In this document: in pieces, positions 1 to 6,597 of the stretch
Position numbering within the stretch: the stretch's first letter is position 1
Layout: every line of letters starts with the position of its first letter
DNA from: Sphingomonadaceae bacterium
GTDB lineage: Bacteria > Pseudomonadota > Alphaproteobacteria > Sphingomonadales > Sphingomonadaceae
Assembly: GCA_004282995.1 (NCBI GenBank)
Contig: SHLU01000082.1
Location: 1 to 9,388 of the forward strand
Direction of reading: 5' to 3'
DNA length: 9,388 nucleotides
Notes under the pieces: generated by a model
Seen by the model: only the letters and a program-made list of their open reading frames with translations
Database searches by the model: none
Told to the model about the DNA's origin: nothing
Position numbers and translations under genes: made by a program

Positions 1-52
<52 letters not shown>

Positions 53-75
53 CGGTCGCGCGAGGCGAGCGGGGC

Positions 76-104
76 ACCTAGCAGAGCGATTTGAGCCTTG
101 CCAA
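76..104 (-). promoter_or_regulatory. Candidate promoter of the tRNA-Arg gene
   Basis: On the minus strand TTGGCA (complement of 99-104) resembles a sigma-70 -35 box (5 of 6 bases). It is followed after about 18 nt by TGC-TAGGTG, a weak extended -10-like element. A GC-rich stretch then runs to the tRNA 5' end, as is common for stable RNA promoters. The -10 match is poor, so this is a position-based guess. Confidence 0.25.
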
Positions 105-163
105 CGATAAAAGCACGCCCTGTGGCTTGCAAAGCGTATGGGCGCGTGGCTAACCGCGCGGCG

Positions 164-1120
164 ATGGAAGCTTCGCATAGACCTGACCCGATGCTGGCGC
201 GCTCCGTCATTGTCACGGGCACGCATTATTCGACCACCACACTGGTCGGCGCATTGCTCCAGACGGCCCCCGAATTCCATCTGCTTCACGAGCCGCTCAA
301 TCCCTGGCCTACCTTGAGCTATGATTCGCTCGAACCATCACGCTAGTATGAATTCTACGATGCCAACCGCTATGGCGAGCTGCACGACGCACTGGCGCGC
401 CTGCTGCGGCGAGGGCCGATCCTGCCGGAGGCTACCCGCCGCCTGGCGAGCGTCCGCAACGGAACGGAACTGGGTCAGGCGCTGCGCTACCTTGAGCGGC
501 GACTGCCGAGCCTGCTGTCACGGCGACCCGCGATCCTGAAAGACCCTTTCCTCGCCTTCAGCGCGCATACCTTGCAAGAAAAGGCAGGGCTGAAAGTGGT
601 GTGGTGCCTGCGCCATCCCGGCGCCTTCGCGGAAAGCTTCCTGCGCAAGACCGAGGGGTTTCCGTTCGAGGATCTCGCCAGTCAGCCGGCCCTGCTCGAC
701 ATGGTCGGTGACGACGCCGAACAGGTCCTCGTATTTGCCCGTAAAAGGCAGTCTGCCAGCATGCAGGCAGCGCTGTTGTGGCGGGTGGTCAACGGCTTCG
801 CCGAACGGCATCTGCTGGCCAATCCGCGCACCGCCAGCGTGCGGCAGGAGGAATTTATCGACGCCCGCGAGGATACCGCCGCGCGGTTGTTGGCTTTTGT
901 TGGCGGATCGCGGACACCGGCGCTGCGACGGTTCCTGGCAGACAAGTTCGGCTCCACCGAAATCGACCAGGGCAGTGGCTCATATACCAGCCGCGACCCG
1001 CGTATGGCTGCTGAAAAATGGCGTGTCCGTCTCTCGCCGGAAGACGCCGCAATCGTCCGCGAGATGACCGGCCCGCTCGCCGACCGGCTCGGCTATGGCG
1101 AGGACAGCTGGCCGCGTTAG
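164..1120 (+). pseudogene. Sulfotransferase family gene with an in-frame amber stop
   Basis: The family transfers sulfate from PAPS to an acceptor; the acceptor here is unknown. One frame runs from ATG 164 (or ATG 191) to TAG 1118-1120, interrupted only by TAG at 344-346. Numbering from ATG 191, the 5'-phosphosulfate loop is VTGTHYSTTTL (about 8-18). A KDPF segment follows, then the 3'-phosphate-binding pattern WCLRHPGAFAES with R141 and S149. Without the stop the protein would be about 309-318 residues, normal for bacterial members. Both halves keep family motifs, so the break looks recent, or is a base-call error; a Trp codon TGG changed to TAG is the simplest explanation. The distal part has no good in-frame start before TTG 572 and would lack the PAPS loop. 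Neither start has a clear Shine-Dalgarno. The family call is firm; subfamily and substrate are not recognised. Confidence 0.8.
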
Positions 1121-1157
1121 CGATTTGGCAAGTGGTAACAGGCTATGTCGCGGAACC

Positions 1158-1556
1158 ATGAACGCCCAGCAGCAGCCCTTTTCGGCGACCCTCAGTCCCG
1201 GTGCCCGCACTCCCGAGCAATCGCTCAGCGTAGAGTGGACAGCGCTGCATGATGCCGCAGCGGCAGTCGCCCAGCTTGCCGGCATCACGGTTGAAAGACC
1301 CACTCCTCAAGTGCGCAACTTTCCGGCCCTGATCAAGGATATCGGCGGCTGGCGCTTCGACCTCGCGCGCGATCTCGTCGGCGATCTCTCGGCGATGATG
1401 CGGCCGGGCCTGACCGCCTTGCTGGCAGTCAACGCCCGCGGACAGGACGCATCTGCCGCAGCACTCACACTATGGCGCGAATATCTTCATGCACGAACGG
1501 CGGTCCTCGCACTGGTCCCCGATAGCGGTAGCCTGGGGCCGCGCCGCAGCACTTGA
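1158..1556 (+). CDS. Small hypothetical protein upstream of mmcB
   Basis: I do not recognise this 132-residue protein. From ATG 1158, residues 1-25 look disordered (Gln, Pro, Ser). The rest looks helical: about 26-42 (VEWTALHDAAAAVAQLAG), 55-95 with GGWRFDLARDLVGDLSAMMR, and 100-120 (AALTLWREYLHARTAVLALV). There is no signal peptide, membrane segment or cysteine. The frame stays open upstream to 1095, overlapping the sulfotransferase gene, but ATG 1158 gives a clean start 37 nt after it; the upstream Shine-Dalgarno is weak (CGGA). It ends 31 nt before mmcB, on the same strand. Whether they are co-transcribed is unclear, because mmcB appears to have its own SOS box in that gap. Coding status rests on frame length, GC-rich third positions and tight packing. 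Confidence 0.65.
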   Translation: MNAQQQPFSATLSPGARTPEQSLSVEWTALHDAAAAVAQLAGITVERPTPQVRNFPALIKDIGGWRFDLARDLVGDLSAMMRPGLTALLAVNARGQDASAAALTLWREYLHARTAVLALVPDSGSLGPRRST

Positions 1557-1561
1557 CTTTC

Positions 1562-1576
1562 GTTCGCTATCTGTTC
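1562..1576 (+). promoter_or_regulatory. LexA-binding SOS box upstream of mmcB
   Basis: The sequence GTTCGCTATCTGTTC is an exact GTTC-N7-GTTC direct repeat, the known LexA operator of alphaproteobacteria. It lies in the 31-nt gap before mmcB, 11 nt upstream of the chosen ATG. A -35-like TTGACT (1553-1558) sits just before it, so bound LexA would cover the promoter; I see no convincing -10. Caulobacter mmcB is a known SOS gene, so the site is expected in this position. Confidence 0.8.
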
Positions 1577-1587
1577 CAACTGGGCAG

Positions 1588-2088
1588 ATGGCAAGCACAT
1601 TCGAAATCGCTCCGGGTCCCTCTCCTGCTCCGGCGGACGCAGTCGCCGTTGCGCGGGGAATCATGCGTCTGTTCGCCCGCAACGATATCTGGTGTTTGCC
1701 GGAAATGCCCTTGCGGAACGGTCGGCGAGCCGACCTGATGGGTGTCGATGCCAAGGGCAAGGTGATAATCGTCGAGATCAAGGTGGCCCGGGCCGACTTG
1801 CTTGGCGATGGCAAATGGCCGGACTATCTCGACCATTGCGATCGATTCTATTGGGGGGTGGCCCCGCATATCGACCGCGCACCGCTGGAAAGTGACGGCT
1901 ATCAACCCGATTGCTGCGGGATCATCGTGGCTGATGGCTACGATGGCGAGATCGTCCGTCCGGCCCCGACCCATCCGCTCGCCGCAGCGCGGCGCAAGGT
2001 CGAGATCGAGCGACTCGCCCGGGCTGCCATGCGCAGGATGGCGGTCGCCAGCGATGAGGCTTGCGGAGCCTGGGGCGGGCTGGAGTAA
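1588..2088 (+). CDS. mmcB: MmcB-family DNA repair protein (PD-(D/E)XK nuclease fold)
   Basis: The 166-residue protein matches the MmcB/DUF1052 family, named for mitomycin C resistance in Caulobacter. It is a presumed cytoplasmic nuclease acting in damage repair; its exact substrate is not established. The family signature is clear: a helical lead (ADAVAVARGIMRLFA, about 17-30), then RADLMGVD with D49, VEIKVARADL with E63 and K65, which form the PD-(D/E)XK core, then GKWPDYLDHCDRFYWGV (75-91) and GIIVADG (111-117). The C-terminus is a basic helix (about 132-152). ATG 1588 is preferred: the frame is open back to 1489, but that part overlaps the preceding gene and the SOS box, and the next Met (residue 26) would cut the first conserved helix. 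The Shine-Dalgarno is weak. The upstream SOS box predicts LexA repression and induction by DNA damage. Confidence 0.9.
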   Translation: MASTFEIAPGPSPAPADAVAVARGIMRLFARNDIWCLPEMPLRNGRRADLMGVDAKGKVIIVEIKVARADLLGDGKWPDYLDHCDRFYWGVAPHIDRAPLESDGYQPDCCGIIVADGYDGEIVRPAPTHPLAAARRKVEIERLARAAMRRMAVASDEACGAWGGLE

Positions 2089-2167
2089 CCTGTGCAATGG
2101 GGCAGGGTATTCAGCCCCACCATTCCTCTGTTAAGTGGCCTCGCGGCAGGGCATAAGCGCAAGCATT

Positions 2168-2890
2168 ATGTGGCCCGCCATTGCCTATTCCGCCATCGCC
2201 ATGACTGCGATTGTAGCTGTTCGCTATCTGGCCACGAGCGGCCTGTTCTCCTGGCTCACTCGTCGTGTGCGACCGGGGTTCTACGATGGCCTGGCCCCGC
2301 AGATGCGCAAGGAAATCCGCTGGTCGCTGGCATCGGCTGCGATCTATGGTGTGCCGGCGGGGATTGTCGCCTGGGGATGGGACACGCAGGGCTGGACACG
2401 CGTCTACACCGAATGGTCCGCGCTGCCGCTATGGTACCTGCCGCTTTCGGTATTGCTCTACCTCCTCGTTCACGACACCTGGTTTTACTGGACACACCGC
2501 TGGATGCACCGGCCGCGCGAATTTCGCCTCGCCCATGCAGTCCATCACGCCAGCCGACCACCGACAGCCTGGGCAGCGATGAGCTTCCACCCGATCGAGG
2601 CCGTTACCGGCGCGGTGGTCATTCCGGCGCTGGTCTTTGTCATTCCGATTCACGCCGCTATGCTGGGCGTCGTCCTGCTGGTCATGACGGTGATGGGTGT
2701 GACCAATCACATGGGCTGGGAAATGTTTCCGCGCTGGCTGGTCCATTCGCGGATCGGTCAATGGCTCATCACCGCCAGCCACCACCAGCTTCATCACGAG
2801 CGTTACAACTGCAACTACGGGCTCTATTTCAGGTTTTGGGATCGCATATGCAAAACAGATGGCGGACTGGCCGAAGCATTCCGGCGCTAA
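2168..2890 (+). CDS. Sterol desaturase / fatty acid hydroxylase superfamily membrane protein
   Basis: A 240-residue membrane protein of the non-haem di-iron hydroxylase superfamily (PF04116), which hydroxylates or desaturates lipids using O2. The histidine clusters that bind iron are present in order: H102 with H110 and H114 (HDTWFYWTHRWMH), H123/H126/H127 (HAVHH), H141, and H205/H206/H209/H210 (HHQLHH). Hydrophobic segments lie near 3-20, 55-70, 86-101 and 145-178, so the histidines should face the cytoplasm. ATG 2168 starts directly with a hydrophobic segment; a GTG at 2135 would add 11 residues without better support. It lies 79 nt after mmcB. The substrate cannot be read from sequence. 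Bacterial relatives act on fatty acids, sterols or carotenoids; at this length and with these motifs it is not a typical CrtZ carotene hydroxylase (about 170 aa). Confidence 0.85.
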   Translation: MWPAIAYSAIAMTAIVAVRYLATSGLFSWLTRRVRPGFYDGLAPQMRKEIRWSLASAAIYGVPAGIVAWGWDTQGWTRVYTEWSALPLWYLPLSVLLYLLVHDTWFYWTHRWMHRPREFRLAHAVHHASRPPTAWAAMSFHPIEAVTGAVVIPALVFVIPIHAAMLGVVLLVMTVMGVTNHMGWEMFPRWLVHSRIGQWLITASHHQLHHERYNCNYGLYFRFWDRICKTDGGLAEAFRR

Positions 2891-3321
2891 GGGCGGGAAC
2901 GATGGCCCTCATGGGCGCAGGGCTTTTGGGCAACGCAGCCTCTCCACCCCACGATGTGCGGGTTACGGTTACCGACCTGCGTACGGAAGACGGGCAGGTG
3001 CTCGCCTGCCTGACAGCCAGCCCCAAGGGCTTCCCTGACTGCAGCAAGGATCCGGCGGCCCGCAAGCTCGCGATTCCTGCAGCCAAGACGGTCGTGTTCT
3101 CGTTTAAGGGGGTCGACGAAGGGACCTATGCGATCTCGCTGCTGCATGACGAGAATGGCAATGGAAGGGCCGACAAGACGCTGATGATCCCCAAGGAAGG
3201 GTTTGGTTTCTCGCGCGACGCCAAGGTGCGCATGGGACCGCCCAGCTTCGAAGATGCCGCCTTTCGGGTCGGCGACGAGAAGGTCCATCAACGAATTCGG
3301 ATGCGCTACCTGTTTCGCTGA
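2848..3321 (+). CDS. DUF2141 domain-containing exported protein
   Basis: From ATG 2848 this gives 157 residues. The N-terminus (MQNRWRTGRSIPALRAG, hydrophobic TMALMGAGLLG, then NAAS) reads as a basic region, a short hydrophobic core and a signal peptidase I site near 31, so the mature protein is probably periplasmic. The remainder, about 35-141, matches DUF2141 (PF09912): VRVTVTDLR, two cysteines (C54, C65) that may form a disulfide, the acidic loop HDENGNGRAD (100-109) resembling a calcium-binding loop, and PKEGFGFS (115-122). The biochemical role of the family is unknown. Start 2848 overlaps the preceding gene by 43 nt. ATG 2902, preceded by GGGCGGGAAC, is an alternative with a better ribosome site, but the product would lose the basic part of the signal peptide. 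Translational coupling to the hydroxylase gene is likely either way. Confidence 0.8.
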   Translation: MQNRWRTGRSIPALRAGTMALMGAGLLGNAASPPHDVRVTVTDLRTEDGQVLACLTASPKGFPDCSKDPAARKLAIPAAKTVVFSFKGVDEGTYAISLLHDENGNGRADKTLMIPKEGFGFSRDAKVRMGPPSFEDAAFRVGDEKVHQRIRMRYLFR

Positions 3322-3361
3322 TCGCGGCACTGTTCCCGGGCGCAGGTCCGCTTCGATGCAG

Positions 3362-3397
3362 TTTGACTTAACGGGATATTTACTACGACCAGTCAAA
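3362..3397 (+). promoter_or_regulatory. AT-rich control element: inverted repeat enclosing a CtrA-box-like motif
   Basis: This lies in the 113-nt gap before the 658-aa protein, within a local AT-rich patch. TTTGACT (3362-3368) and AGTCAAA (3391-3397) form a perfect 7-bp inverted repeat 22 nt apart. Starting in its left arm, TTAA-N7-TTTA (3368-3382) differs at one base from the alphaproteobacterial CtrA box TTAA-N7-TTAA. TTGACT also resembles a -35 box, but no -10 is properly spaced. A ribosome site AAGGGG (3417-3422) follows, 12 nt from ATG 3435. Confidence 0.35.
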
Positions 3398-3434
3398 ACG
3401 GCCCTGAACGCCAAGCAAGGGGCAATAACTGGTC

Positions 3435-5411
3435 ATGGATACGCTACGCGGACAATTCGGGTCGTTCGACGACGACGCCCGCGATGACGATTTCGGCGAA
3501 GACGATATCGCCCGCGAAGCGCCCCCGAGCCCGGTCGGTCAGGACGAGCGCCGGATGCAGGTGCGCGCCTACAATCACTGGGCGAGCCTGCTGCAGGATC
3601 GCAATTTCCCCGCCATCGAGGACCTCGATTTCGAAGCCCTGCCCGATTTCGGGCCGCACAGCGTGCTGCTCGATTTCACCAGTGGCGTAGAGAACCCGGC
3701 AATCCAGTATCTTGGGGCCGAACTGGCCATCGAATGCGGTTCCGACGGACCTATCCGTGCCCTTGACGACGTTCCCAGCCGCTCGTTGCTGAGCCGCATC
3801 ACCGATCACTACATGCAGATTCTCGCCAACCAGGCGCCAATCGGTTTCGAAGCGGAATTCGTCAACCAGAATGGCGCGACGACGCTTTATCGCGGCATCC
3901 TGCTGCCATTCTCCAGCGACGATGACACCATCGATTTCATCTATGGAGTGATCAACTGGAAAGAAGTTGCCGACCAGCTGACTACCGATGAATTGCTGCT
4001 TGAAGTCGATCAGGCGCTGGACGATTCGGCAGACGAGCTGGAAATCGCCAACCATTCCGCCGAACCGGTCACCGACTGGGCGGATGGGCCGGCCTCGAGT
4101 GAGGGCAGTGAAGTCGCTGGATCCGAGGCGGAGCCGGTGACGCAAGAAGATGTCCCCGAATCTGGCTACGCTGTGTCCGATGAGCCCGCCGATGCCGACC
4201 TCTCTGGAGATGACGACTGGGGCATCGAGCAAGACGACGTCGATGATGACGCAGACGAGGGCGAGGTTGACCTTACCCCCTTCGCGCTTCCCGATATCGG
4301 CGATGCCGACGAGGAAGACACCATCGATCACTCCGCTTTCGCTTCGCTCGCTCCGACTGGCGACGTCGAGGATGAGGAAGAAGGCGACCAGCCCGCCTCG
4401 GGCCTGATGGGCCTGCGCAACAAACCCGCCAAGAAACCGCTCGACCTGTCGCTCGCCAGTGCACTTGAACCGATGACCGACGGCATCGACCAGGACGGCG
4501 ATGCCGACAACGTCGATGAATTGGGTGCGGATGACGGCCAAGATGCTGAAGGCGAAAGCTTCGATGCGCAGGATCCGCCCGTGGGAGATTTGTCCCGCCT
4601 GATGGGAAGTGACCTTCCGGCAGACGACGGCGATGAAGATCCTGATGACTGGTCTGCCCCGATCGACGCCGAAGCGGCGCAGCTTGCCGGACAGGGCGCT
4701 ACGCCTGCAGAGGGCTCCGGCGAGGCGAAAATCACGCCCAGCGACCATGTTCCCGCGTTCGACGATGGAGAAACCGCGGAAAAACCGGACGGCGGAGCTG
4801 GTGACGCAAGCGGCCTTTACGATACGCTCGCCGAAGCGCGCGAACTCGCGCAGGTTGCGCAATCAAAGGAAGAACGCAGCCGCACCGCTCTCTACGACGC
4901 TGTTGGCCGGGCCTATGATGTCAGCCTCGCTGCGCAAGAAGCGCCTGAAGATTTCGAAGAGCTGATCGCCGAAAACGGTCTGACCGCGCAGGATCGCGCG
5001 CCGATGACCCCGGTGGTCAAGCTGGTTTTTGGCGCCGATTACGACAAGACGCGCCTGACCGAATATGCCGCAGTGCTCTCGCACGCACATCGCCTGGGCC
5101 TTGCCCGCGGTGCGCTGAGCCGGTTCCTTTCCGCAAGTGAGGGTGGTCTCAAGGGCGTGGTGCAGGCCGAACGCCGAATACGCCGCGAAGAAGAGGGCAA
5201 GCAGGTCGACCCCGTCGACGCAGTGCGCCCCGCGCTGGCGAAGAAATTGCGCCAGCTCGACATCCATGGGTTCGAAGACCTGGCCAGCGACGGCCCCGAA
5301 TTCGCGGTGGTGATGATCCGGCGCATGGAAAATGGCGAAATTGCCATGATCGGCGAAGTGGGCGACGATATCCCGCTGGTCGAGAAGGTCGCGCGCAAAC
5401 TCGTCGGCTAA
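3435..5411 (+). CDS. PAS_5-like protein with long acidic linker and helical C-terminal domain
   Basis: A 658-residue, probably cytoplasmic protein with no signal peptide or membrane segment. Parts: residues 1-30 acidic; about 40-180 resembling a PAS_5 (PF07310)-type domain (NHWASLLQDRNFPAIEDLDFEALPD near 47-71, then HSVLLDF, NPAIQYLGAEL, and strands GFEAEFV, LYRGILLPF, IDFIYGVIN); about 190-455 a low-complexity linker rich in Asp, Glu, Gly and Pro; 460-658 a mostly helical domain. That last domain includes YDTLAEARELAQVA (462-475), VKLVFGADYDKTRLTEYAAVLSHAHRLGLARG (528-559), a basic helix near 578-588, and a final VMIRRMENGEIAMIGEVGD hairpin. No residue from 177 to 327 is Lys or Arg. No kinase, cyclase or DNA-binding motif is seen. 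The gene stands alone between an AT-rich promoter region and a hairpin region. A signalling or scaffold role is a guess. The PAS call is moderate; the C-terminal domain is unrecognised. Confidence 0.85.
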   Translation: MDTLRGQFGSFDDDARDDDFGEDDIAREAPPSPVGQDERRMQVRAYNHWASLLQDRNFPAIEDLDFEALPDFGPHSVLLDFTSGVENPAIQYLGAELAIECGSDGPIRALDDVPSRSLLSRITDHYMQILANQAPIGFEAEFVNQNGATTLYRGILLPFSSDDDTIDFIYGVINWKEVADQLTTDELLLEVDQALDDSADELEIANHSAEPVTDWADGPASSEGSEVAGSEAEPVTQEDVPESGYAVSDEPADADLSGDDDWGIEQDDVDDDADEGEVDLTPFALPDIGDADEEDTIDHSAFASLAPTGDVEDEEEGDQPASGLMGLRNKPAKKPLDLSLASALEPMTDGIDQDGDADNVDELGADDGQDAEGESFDAQDPPVGDLSRLMGSDLPADDGDEDPDDWSAPIDAEAAQLAGQGATPAEGSGEAKITPSDHVPAFDDGETAEKPDGGAGDASGLYDTLAEARELAQVAQSKEERSRTALYDAVGRAYDVSLAAQEAPEDFEELIAENGLTAQDRAPMTPVVKLVFGADYDKTRLTEYAAVLSHAHRLGLARGALSRFLSASEGGLKGVVQAERRIRREEEGKQVDPVDAVRPALAKKLRQLDIHGFEDLASDGPEFAVVMIRRMENGEIAMIGEVGDDIPLVEKVARKLVG

Positions 5412-5445
5412 GACAACCGCTCGCCAGGCCCCGTGCTCAGCGGAC

Positions 5446-5469
5446 GAAGGATCATTCGCATCCTTGAAT
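5446..5469 (+). other. Two mutually exclusive small hairpins between genes
   Basis: AAGGAT (5446-5451) can pair with ATCCTT (5459-5464), or CATTC (5452-5456) can pair with GAATG (5465-5469). Each stem occupies the loop or flank of the other, and the linkers are too short for a pseudoknot. TTTTT follows at 5473-5477. It could be a weak terminator for the preceding gene or a leader structure of the phosphatase gene. The stems are short and the T-run is not adjacent, so support is slight. Confidence 0.2.
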
Positions 5470-5496
5470 GCACGTTTTTCGCCGCTAGCATTGGGT

Positions 5497-6597
5497 ATGC
5501 CTTTATTTCCGCGCGCACCGATCCGCATCCAACCCTATTTCGGCCATCGCAGCGATAATAGGCTCGTCCTGTCTGCCCGCGCTTTGCGGTCAGCCAAGCC
5601 CCAGTTCGAAACCAGCGGTCGGCTGCGCGCCACGCACACCATGCTCGCGCAATTTCTCAGCCACGAAGTAAGGGATCTCGAAGTAGCCCTCGAGATAGCC
5701 CGGCCCGATTCTGCGCCCGAGCGGCATAGTGCAGTGACCGGCAAGGAAGGCTTCGTCCACTTCGACATTCCGCTGAGCGAAGGTTGGCAGCTACCAGAGA
5801 GGACAGTTTGGGAAACCGTCCGCCTGCACTGGCGAAACATCCACGGCGAACAAGAGGTCACCGGCCACGTCCTCGTGCCGGGTAGCGAGGCCGGGATCGG
5901 CGTCATTTCTGACATTGACGACACCATCATCGAAACCGGCATTACCGGAGGCGTGCGCAGCCTGATGCGCAATTGGCGCAGGGTCCTGCAGCAGATGCCC
6001 GAAGAACGGATTGCCGTGCCGGGAGCCGACATGTTCTACCGGGCAATCGGCGGCGGTTGGGACGCGCCGGAAGATTTGGCCGCGCCCGGTGACCGCCTGC
6101 CCGCGAGCAAGCGACCGTTCTTCTACGTCTCGTCCTCGCCATGGAATCTGTTTTCCTATCTCGTGGCGTTCAAGCGGACGCGCGGCCTTCCGCTGGGCCC
6201 GATCCATCTGCGCGACTGGGGCCTCAACCGCACAACTTTCGGATCGGGCGGCCATGGGCAGCACAAGCTCGATGCCATTCGCGGAATTCTTGAACACCAT
6301 CCATCCCTGCGCTTTGTGCTCATCGGGGACGATTCGCAGGGCGATCTCGTCGCCTTTGCCGAAATCGCGAAGGAATTCGGCAACCGCATAGCGGCGATCT
6401 TCATCCGCCGTGTCGGAGCCGATTTCACCGCCGAAGAAATTTCCGCCAAGGCGCTGATAAGGGATCGCGGCGTAACCTTGTGGCTGGGAGACAGCTTCGC
6501 GATCGAGGAAGCATTTCTCGAAAGCGCCGGGTTGGGTCACGACAGCGATGCCGCCAGCGTTGTCGAGGCCACGCAGGCGGCGACTGACGATGACTGA
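5497..6597 (+). CDS. Phosphatidate phosphatase APP1 domain protein (DUF2183)
   Basis: A 366-residue protein with the APP1 catalytic domain (PF09949), a HAD-type phosphatase known from yeast App1, which converts phosphatidate to diacylglycerol. HAD motifs are intact: motif I ISDIDDTIIETG with D139 and D141, motif II YVSSSPWNL (S212-S214), motif III HKLDAI with K257, and motif IV IGDDSQGD with D278 and D279. The N-terminal 130 residues look like the beta-rich region usual in bacterial members (GKEGFVHFDI, VTGHVLVPG). There is no signal peptide or membrane segment. ATG 5497 is chosen; the frame is open to TTG 5464, but that would run into the hairpin region. No clear Shine-Dalgarno is seen. It overlaps the next gene by 8 nt, so the two are almost surely co-translated. 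The family call is firm; the true lipid or other substrate in bacteria is not established. Confidence 0.9.
   Translation: MPLFPRAPIRIQPYFGHRSDNRLVLSARALRSAKPQFETSGRLRATHTMLAQFLSHEVRDLEVALEIARPDSAPERHSAVTGKEGFVHFDIPLSEGWQLPERTVWETVRLHWRNIHGEQEVTGHVLVPGSEAGIGVISDIDDTIIETGITGGVRSLMRNWRRVLQQMPEERIAVPGADMFYRAIGGGWDAPEDLAAPGDRLPASKRPFFYVSSSPWNLFSYLVAFKRTRGLPLGPIHLRDWGLNRTTFGSGGHGQHKLDAIRGILEHHPSLRFVLIGDDSQGDLVAFAEIAKEFGNRIAAIFIRRVGADFTAEEISAKALIRDRGVTLWLGDSFAIEEAFLESAGLGHDSDAASVVEATQAATDDD

Noticed and set aside
1489..1587. N-terminal extension of MmcB
   Set aside because: It would overlap the end of the preceding gene and place the SOS box inside the coding sequence; the sequence does not look like the family N-terminus.
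2219..2230. The 12-mer GTTCGCTATCTG, also present in the SOS box at 1562-1573
   Set aside because: Here it lacks the second GTTC half and encodes VRYL in the hydroxylase; it is only a half-site and probably coincidence.
2092..2847. The upstream extension of the DUF2141 reading frame across the hydroxylase gene
   Set aside because: It is a shadow of the hydroxylase frame, which carries all the histidine motifs; the extension is rich in Arg, Pro and Ser and has no recognisable domain.
3444..4862. A 472-codon open frame on the minus strand opposite the PAS-linker gene
   Set aside because: The plus-strand frame has domain-like sequence, a ribosome site and a full stop-to-stop fit. The antisense product is a composition effect of the Asp/Glu-rich codons (GAC, GAT and GAA read as Val, Ile and Phe) and shows no domain.
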